Shown here: positions 56,087 through 64,000 of the stretch, piece by piece | Layout of the letters: every line of letters starts with the position of its first letter | How positions within the stretch are numbered: the stretch's first letter is position 1 | Origin: Turbatrix aceti | Taxonomy: Eukaryota; Nematoda; Chromadorea; Rhabditida; Panagrolaimidae | Assembly: GCA_963969345.1 (NCBI GenBank) | Contig: OZ017767.1 | Span: 4,182,739 to 4,246,738 of the forward strand | Reading direction: 5' to 3' | DNA: 64,000 bases | The notes under the pieces: generated by a model | Databases searched by the model: none | Seen by the model: only the letters and a program-made list of their open reading frames with translations | What the model was told of the DNA's origin: nothing | Translations under genes and position numbers: made by a program

Positions 56087-56858
56087 CATGAATATGCTTC
56101 TTTGTCCCCTCCCCCTTTTTCATTTTATTTCGAACAAGTTTTGGGAAATGGCAGCCTGGCCTTTGCAGGCCTGGGCGCCAACATCCAAGTTGTTAAAAAA
56201 TGCCAATAATAACATTTAAAATTAGACCGAATATTTGAAGTTGGTGTTGTCGGATGAATCATTTGAATGGGGTCTTGAGGTGATATCACGGGTCGTTTTT
56301 TGTATCGACTGATGGCGACGATCATTGATAAATGTTACTTCCATCGTTGAAGATCGGCAAGAAGGGTCACGATCAGCCAGGTGCAGCGGTACGGCAAGAC
56401 GACAAAATCTTTGATGTGATCATTTCTGAAAAACAGAGTTGGATGATGTCAGAAATTTTGCAATTTTATAAAAAAAATACAAAAATTTGAAAACAATATT
56501 TAGTAAAAAAACAACAAATAAATTTGGATATTGACAAAAATAGTTGTGTTTTTTTTAGAATTAATTATCAGATTAAATTTCTTACGTAAACTTCAAACTA
56601 ACCATGTGTTGATCGGAAGTTGTAGACTTGGTCGATGAAGTTGGATATTTTGATCAGAATTCTGATGCTGAGCACTGGGAAAAAGGTGGCTAGGATTCTG
56701 CATTCACGTGTCAGAATTGCAATGACCGCCACGGTTACCATGCATGTTGGCTTCGTTGGGGGATGAAGTTGATGTGGGTGTCACTTGTGCAACCGGTGGT
56801 GACGAGCTCGAGGTCCATGCTGGCTTTGGACGGGCTTCAGGAACACGCGGAAGTGAGA
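56087..56858. other. Spacer with partial unit related to the duplicated block
   Basis: About 56640-56858 contains GGTGGTGACGAGCTCGAGG and CACGCGGAAGTGA motifs that reappear in modified form at about 57245-57325, so an extra diverged unit precedes the left border of copy B. Confidence 0.45.
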
Positions 56859-59800
56859 TAGAATATTTGTTGTTGTCTGAAATTTTAATTTTGTCTTTTG
56901 AAACAATTTTGAAAACGAAAACCAACCGCAGATGTAAAAAACGGCAAAAAGACGTTCATCGTCGACGATTCAGTTTTCCGGCCACCGTTTGAAACAATGA
57001 TGCGGCGGGCATCTGTGTTTAATCTCAAAAGACTGGCAGTGCCAGACCGGAGATATCCCGGATTTTGTGTTTGTGTGGAAACAAATTTTTTGAATAAAAA
57101 AGTTTTGGACATTGAATTTGATTTTCCTTGGTTTCAAAAAATATTTTTTCCAAAAATGTTTTGAATCTTACTTATTATTCGTACGCAAATGCAACCAACC
57201 AGATGTTACCTGCTATGCAGAGGAAGAGTTCATCGGGGTCTTGTGCAAGCGGTGGTGCCGAATTCGAGTGTGTTGAATTTGAAGTTAACTGGGTTGGACT
57301 GATCAAAGGTTCACGCGGAAGTGAACTTTAGAATTGGTTGAGCAAGGCGCGGTAGGCTGGGTGAGGGCCATCGTAGTCGTATATTCTATGGATGACATTT
57401 GTGGATGGCTTGTTTGCGCGCTGAAGTTTTTTTGATTTTTTGAAGTAAATTTTTGCACTAAAAACCAACCGCAAGAGTAAAAAAAGATATCTTGCAGCAG
57501 CATTAATAATTTAATTAGTTGTCGGGTTTCGTGCGGAGCGTTGAAGCAGTGATTACGATAAAGTCCAGACGATATCACTTGTCAGGAAAATTACCGGTGG
57601 TAGAAAAATCAGACAGACCACCGAACAAATACCATTTTTGAATTTCCTATTGTGTCGCCGAAAATTAGTACAAACGTAGAAAGTAGGCGATTCGGAAGAT
57701 AAATAAAAGTAGTTTTTGTTGTTGACGTTGCAGTCGTTGTCGAATAGCCTGTGTGGGGGTTGGAAGATTGTCAGTTTCTTCTTATTGATTGAAAGATTTG
57801 TTGAATGATGGCGCGGATTCGATGACAATCCACACGCCGGATGGTGGTGTTGCCGGACTGTTGAAGAGGTGTGTTCGTAGTCGAGAGATGAGCCATCGTC
57901 TGTCTTGAACCTCTATAAACTGGCGGTGCCAGACCGGGAAAGTTCCGGATTTTGTGTTCGTGGTAATAAAAATTTGAAGAAACATTTTTGAATTTGGTTT
58001 TCTTGGTTTTAAAAAATTATTTCTCAAAAATGTTTTTGAATTGATTTTTTAGATAAAACGCGTATATTAAACCAACCAGGTGCAGCTGTAAACTGCTGTG
58101 GAGAAATGTAATACGAGCTGAATTACGATGATGCCATGCTGTAGTTGAAGAACTGTGTGAAGATGATGACGATAACGTTGATTTGGTGTAGTTGATTGCG
58201 GATCCAGAGTTGTAGAACTGGAACATCGTAGATGATGTGGATGATGAAGACGGAAAAAATAATCATTTTTCTGAAAATTAATTAATTTAAACAAAACAAA
58301 AAAATATTACTCACTGTCTGATGCTGATGCCGGTTGTTGTATCCATTAGCGCCCGATATTGTTGCCGTTTTAGTGTTTCATTAAGTTGCAGCCGCTCTCA
58401 GATCTTAGGCCGTGTCATTGGCAGGGCATCATTGGCGGCTGAACCGAAGGGGCCAACGCAAGAAGGGCACCTAGGCCAGCCGAAGCCGGCAGTCAGCGAC
58501 AAGACCAATTCGGTCAAGTCAGGCTATGTTACTACTTTCATATTTCCACCCCCGGACAAACATCTATAATAGCTTATCCTGTTACTCAAGCCCCGGATAG
58601 TATGCGCGCAAAGTAGACAACGTCGGGCGTGCCTGCATAAATCGGGAAACAGGCACGGCAGAATGTTTCATAACGAAGAGAAGAAGTTGATTCAGGATAC
58701 ATAAGGGATGCAGACACTTCCATGGTCTGCGATGTCAACGCCGGATCGCGTGCCTCTGGATGGTGAGACACGCGGCCCCAATCATGATTGCAAATCTGAA
58801 AAAGTAGGGGGTCAGAATGAGCAGGGATTCAGAGGACAACTAACCATGAATTCATCGGCGTTGGCAGTGCAATTGGCCGTTTGATGCTTGTGTTGAGTTC
58901 AGTTAGTGGACATCTGCAAAGGAAAAAAATTGATTGATAGACATTTGGGAGGAAAAAAAACATACCAATTTCTGCGCACGGCTAACAAAATAGTGGAAGA
59001 TTTGAAGGGTCGCAAACCAGGGGTGGAATGGACATGGAGGGGAAGCGGCTTAGATCTGAAAACGAAAATTCCGATTAGAAATCCCAGAAACCAATTTTTG
59101 TTTTAACTTACCCATTTTGGATGGCGCTTCGATTTTTGAGATGCGCTGCAAGTTTTAAACCTTGCTGTTGAAGGGATGAAGACGCTGGCGCATCGGCGGG
59201 GGCAGTACTGGATGACTGGGCCCGCGAATCACGGTGACAAAGTCACTGTGATTCTTGTTGATGGTGGACGATTGAGTCCATGATAAAGATGAATAAAGAT
59301 TTTCACGTAGAGACCTTGCGTCTGAAAAAAAGACTTTGTTTCGGATTTTGAAAAATTCAAAAAAACATACCTTCAAAAATAGATGATCATCCATGCCACG
59401 CATTCGAACCGATTCTCTTCAGGTCCGAATGCCTCGTGGTGGCGGCCCTGGGCGGTTAAAACCGCGGCGGGCAGGCATGAAGGCCGGCAGCCTGTGAGCC
59501 TCTTCGCTGGTCAGGCGGATGTCTGAAAAATACAAAATCTTGATTATTCGTCTCCAAAGTTTCCCAGGTAACTCACCATTAAAGGATGTCGCTGTGCAGG
59601 TGCCCTGGTCTTGGACGTCACCGAGGGCAGCGGGCCACGAGCAGCCCGCCATTGTCATCCGGGTGGGACAGACTGCGTCACCCGGGACAGCGATCATCTA
59701 ACGGCTGGCAACTTTCATAAAAAGTCGCCTGGGGCCCCTCCATGGGGGCCCGGTGGAACCACCGAAGCTGCCGGTAAATGCTTCGGTGGTCGGTCTTTCG

Positions 59801-62731
59801 ACCATGGCTGACAAACCATCCACCGCCGTTCTTTGTCTATTTGCTAGACAGAATAGTGGCCCTTGTTATGGCTCTTTTTTTTGGGCATTTTTGCACTTTT
59901 TTTTTTGGTGGCATTATAGGCACTTTTTTTTCTGTTTTACAATAATTAATAACAACACAAATAATTGAAATAATAGTAGAAATAATGCCCGATGTCGCAG
60001 GGGCTGACCGGTCCGCAACCAAGTGCGTGCCGGTCTGCGCGCACCTATTCCGGTTCTGAGCCAATGGCCCATCACTAACGGTTTGTCCATAAATAAATAT
60101 CCCACATTTAAATCCAAAAAACCAGGTGCCCCCCTCTTGTCGGAACCTACCTCCGGGCCGGCACAGTGCCTCAGCCCATGCGTCGCCGATGACTGCCTTC
60201 TGAGTTGCCGTCGGCAAGTTTCTTCGGCAATAGCGGCTGCCGGCTACGGTGGATCCGTTGTACGGGGCGACGGTGCAGTAGTCGTCGCCCCGTTCGTAGC
60301 CGGCGGGGCTGGCGAGGCCCTCATGCCATTAATGCCCCGACGGCGGGCGAGTTTGAGTGGCCGTCGGGGACTTTTATCGGGCATCTATGCACCTGCAAAA
60401 CATGGAAAATAAAAAAAGTGCCATCAAAAAACAGAAACCAACCTTATAGCCTTATTCGGCTTAATCATTTCTAATTATGGGGCTGGCGAGGCCCTCTGCT
60501 GTTCTTGGCGGCGCTCTATTCGGCAGCCGCCAAGACGCCATTGTTGCCCCGGCGGCGGGCGACCGTTGTCGCCGTTTGATGCTTCAGATGGCCGCCGGGG
60601 CCTTCGCCAGAGTAGGCGGATCGGGCATAAGTACAATCGCCTGAAAAACAGAAAATGTTGTTTTTTTCAAAATAGCGTTCTATAGAAAAAAGGTGCGGTG
60701 TGAAAAATTTTAGTTTTTTCATAAAAAAAATTATCGTATTACCGATTTTGTTAGTCAAAAAAATTCATGTGAAAAAAATTGTGCATCATAAAAATTTTAT
60801 TATACATTTTTTTATAAAATTAAAAAAAATTACCTCTACGGTGGCTCCGTTGACGGTGGAGCGCTTGTTTCGTTTGACCGGAGGCATAGGCAGCAGCGGT
60901 TTGCCTTTGCAAGGCCGTTCATGGCGTCTGATGCCGTTGAGCCTGCTTTGGTGGCGATCGTTCATTTGATGCTCCTGAGGTGGACTTTCACATGGAGCGT
61001 GGTGAAAGTCGAGCGTCTCACCTCGGCAGCGATTATTATTGCGGCGTAGGCAAACTGTTCGGTAGACGCGGGCGAAGTCAGGGGCTGTGGAGCATGAGGA
61101 AGTAAATTTCCCAGAGATCATTGAGCCAGGGGAAAGCGTTTTGGCAGATGATGGCACGCGCTTGTTCTGCAGTAATTAATGAACCTCTGCTTGACTGCTG
61201 CTGCGTATTGGGGTCGGCTTGAAGGGCAATTCTGAAAATAAAAATGGTAAAAATGACCAAAAAATTCAAAGTGAACTCACTTTGTGTCAGATTGGACGGT
61301 GCTTACTTCATAATTGACAAATTCGATTGACTTCGAGATTTTGAAGGTTCAATGCAGGCTCATTCAGGCGACAGAAAAATTCTTTACGATTTTCTAAGCC
61401 TTGTTTTTGAATACGAGCGAGAAAACATCCGTAGCCAGGAATCATTCGTGTTGATTCTGCCAATTTTCTGTCGCCGGCGTCTTCTGCGATGCTACCTCAA
61501 AGGAAAAGTAGCAAAAAGTTTGGTCTTCGCCGGTCAAAAGTGTTGGCATCCGTCTTTGAGCTTTCAGCAGAGTTCAAATTTTGTGACGATTTTTGTTTCC
61601 GGAACAACGCTTTTACAGGCTGTAGCGCAGTCGAGAGCAGCGAAACACGTTGAAGTATCCCTGGACAGCGTTTCTAGTAACGGAAGAAGAGCGAGCAAGC
61701 GATTCCTTGCATGCGTAGGCGCCGGGCGGCGGAATCGTAACATGCCCAAAATATGACTAAAAATTCACGTTTTTTATAATCCTGGGGATTAAAAATATTA
61801 CCTTATTAACGTTCAAACGGGCCAATGACATCTTGGAGCTGTTTGAAGCACTCAACAATGATACAATGTGAGGTGGCGAAAAATCAGGTAATTGTCAATC
61901 AGATGCGTCAAAGTCAGACTAGGGTGAGTTGGCATCCGTCGTCGGATTCGTGACCTTGAGAAGACGCGAAAACGATTGAGCCATCGTTGCCAAACGTGCA
62001 TTCAAAGCCCTCAACGTGGGATAATAAAAAGTACCTGAAAAACAAAAATTGAAATAAAACCAATTTTTGGCTAACAGCTTACCGAAAATAAAATCTTGAC
62101 GAAAATTGAAAAGTAAAATTACACGGTTTTCATGGCGGATTTTGTTACCGGAACGACGCAGTCAGAAGCGGTAGCGCCGTTGACGAATCAGTCGATTTTC
62201 GGATGGTTGAAAACTGGACGGAACACGGCACAGTGTTTTTGGCAGAAAAACAGCCAGGGAACGAGAGCGAACATGGTCACTCGCATGTACGGCAGTTCTG
62301 GGTAGCCAAGGATGTGTCCAATAGCCGATTTCAGTTTGGAGCGTTTTCAGTGTCTTGACAACCACCATGATGGAATCTGAAGGGATTTTGAGGAAAATTA
62401 GGCATTTCCCGTCTGCGGCGTCTTCGATGATCCCGAAAGTGAGCAAAAAGTCAGGTCATTGCAGGTCAGATGCGTCAAAGTCAGATTACGGTGAGTTGGC
62501 ATTCGTCGTCGGATTCATGACCTTGAGAAGACGCTAAGACGATTGAGCCATCGTTGCCAAACGTGCATTCAAAGCGCTCAGCTCGGGATAAAAAAAGGTA
62601 CCTGAAAAACAAAAATTGTAATAAAACGAATTTTTGGCTAACAGCTTACCGAAAATAAAATCATGAAAAAAAACATAGTTGCACGGCACGCAGTCAGAGG
62701 AGTGGCCGAGTTTGTCACCGGGACAACACAG

Positions 62732-63251
62732 TCAGAGGCGGTAGCATCGTCGGTGTTTGAAAACTCGACGGAATACGGCAGAGTGATCATGGCAGAATGG
62801 CAGCCATGGAACAAGAGCGAAAATGGCCACGTGCAGGTACGGCAGTTCTGGGCAGCCAAAGATGTGTCCAGTGACTGACTTCAGTTTCGTACGTACGGAA
62901 AATGTGTGTCTTAAAATTCACATTTTTTAATGATTTTGGGAATGAAAAATTTTACCTCATTGGTGTGGAAACGAGCGGACGACAGCTTGGAGCCGCTTGA
63001 AGCGCTCGGACGGTATGAGCTTCTGTTGGGAAAAACGACGGTAGAAAATGTCCTTGTCTGGAGGCAGGTCGTTCCCGAACAATGGTGGAAATTTGAACGT
63101 CTGGGGAGTTGTGAGGAATTTGAACGTCCGGGGAATCAGGTAATCTGAGTGGGCAGAAATTTGAAATCGGAAATGAAGTTCCTTCGACGTAGAGCGCAAT
63201 CAGGTCTGAATCGTTGACCGGGCGTTCGAGAGACGCGGGAAAGGTAGCCAA
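62732..63251 (-). CDS. Unknown 157-aa protein, copy B
   Basis: Exons 63251-62956 and 62909-62732 give 157 aa, paralogous to the gene at 23.9-24.4 kb. Relative to that copy it has three extra residues near HTVRALQAAP and lacks four residues before RRCYRL, with scattered substitutions and no frame break. Its acceptor has changed to TTTTAAG, which still ends in AG. No family recognised. Confidence 0.5.
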
Positions 63252-63698
63252 GAGACGCGGAGGTGCATGATGTCACCCTTGATCCGGCGAATGTCTTGAG
63301 GACGATTGGAAGCATCTCCTGGTCACGGGAGACGGAAATTCAGAATTTCCAACTTCGGACGCAGTGGCGTAACTGATTCTGAGGGAACTGAATTCTGAGG
63401 ACCGGATTCTGAGGGAATGGGAACGAAAATCGGTGATCGGGTGCGGAAAAATCCGGAAGATGATGGGATCCAGGAGCACCTTGAGATCACGGGAAATACC
63501 GGAGAAAATGGCGCCATGCGGGAGGCGAGAGCAGAGAGAAGAAAAAATCGCAAAAGAAGAATCCAGAGAAGGAAGAGAGTGAGGAGCCAAAAATTGCAGA
63601 ACAGTAGGTCGGCCGGTGGTCTGGCGATCCTACTGTCCGCCGCGGGGAGCTTAAAAATAAAAAAAATGATAAATGTAAATTATACAAAAATGCGTAAC

Positions 63699-64000
63699 TT
63701 ATAAATTTACTGCAAGTTGCTAGTTTTGCCAAAAATTATTTCTTATTGATTATAAAAAATAAAATCCAAAAATGAGAAAACTTGGTGTTGCGAATATTTT
63801 TCTTTTTTTTTATTAGAAAAAAAACAAACCTCTTGGCCGGCGTGGTGGATCGACGCGCACCGTCGATTCCTCGGCGTACGTAGGAACTTTCTTTCCGTCG
63901 ACGATCTGGAGCCGTCCGACTTCGAGGCGAGACGTTGGTCGGCGGTCCCGAAGTCCATACCGTCGAGGATGTTCCGGCTCGTTCACCGCAGGCGGCGTGA
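63699..64000 (-). CDS. 3' end of a second copy of the 631-aa protein gene, partial
   Basis: The terminal exon 63709-63699 and the end of the large exon (63830 to beyond 64000) match the gene at 24926-27033. They encode the basic C-terminus (SRLEVGRLQIVDGKKVPTYA) without frame damage. The rest lies outside the window, so whether this copy is complete cannot be seen. Confidence 0.7.

Larger units (their letters stand above)
56859..64000. repeat. Copy B of the large direct duplication, running off the right edge
   Basis: Begins at the same base as copy A (TAGAATATTTG) and is collinear with 17979-25227. It holds a segment absent from A (57838-58303) which is itself a diverged repeat of 57000-57330 (shared CTGGCAGTGCCAGACCGG against CTGGCGGTGCCAGACCGG). 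The hairpin block lies at about 59600-60610. In the hairpin at 59759-59789 the stem is a perfect CCACCGAAGC / GCTTCGGTGG. Confidence 0.9.

Noticed and set aside
1..64000. tRNA, rRNA and spliced-leader RNA genes
   Set aside because: No cloverleaf with A/B boxes, rRNA core or known leader sequence was recognised by eye. A tRNAscan-SE and Infernal run would be needed to exclude them.

Overview
The window reads as nematode nuclear DNA. Coding exons are GC-richer than the AT-rich DNA around them. Introns are mostly 40-60 bp with GT..TTTNCAG borders. Many start codons sit a few bases after an isolated TTTCAG/TTTTAG acceptor, as expected for spliced-leader trans-splicing, and some genes are packed like operons. 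A chemoreceptor-type 7TM gene, an innexin and a degenerate MoeA/gephyrin relative resembling LIN-46 point the same way. Nematode assignment is an inference; I cannot name the species.

Layout. 1-5.2 kb: 3' part of an Ig/TSP1 secreted protein, a UPF0235 (C15orf40-like) gene, a MoeA/gephyrin-like gene lacking the catalytic motifs, and a FAM50/XAP5 gene. 5.3-12.6 kb: accessory DNA with a decayed Arg/Pro-rich family member, a 454-bp foldback element and an acidic low-complexity gene. 13.0-18.0 kb: about 33.6 nearly perfect copies of a 148-bp satellite. 18.0-25.2 kb: copy A of a large direct duplication, directly abutting the satellite. 24.9-27.0 kb: a 631-aa lineage-specific gene whose 3' end lies in the duplication.

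28.5-56.1 kb is the gene-rich core: innexin, PP1-type phosphatase, membrane-anchored carboxylesterase, chemoreceptor, cytosolic isoleucyl-tRNA synthetase, HDHD2-like HAD phosphatase, SRR1-domain protein, UCH deubiquitinase, ENPP phosphodiesterase, F-box/LRR protein and cytochrome P450. Two of these genes have exchanged tails: the last two exons of the F-box gene are copied next to the innexin, and the innexin 3' end is copied next to the F-box gene, both inverted. 56.9 kb to the end is copy B of the large duplication, which runs out of the window.

Housekeeping genes act in translation (IARS), ubiquitin turnover (UCH, F-box), signalling (PP1, ENPP, innexin, 7TM) and detoxification (P450, esterase). 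The novelty lies in the duplicated 7-kb block. It carries a chain of GC-rich hairpins preserved in both copies, a small two-exon gene whose copies differ only by in-frame indels, and the end of the 631-aa gene, which has a tandem repeat domain I do not recognise. Exon coordinates were worked out by hand from splice signals and checked for reading phase; protein identities rest on recognised motifs, not on searches.
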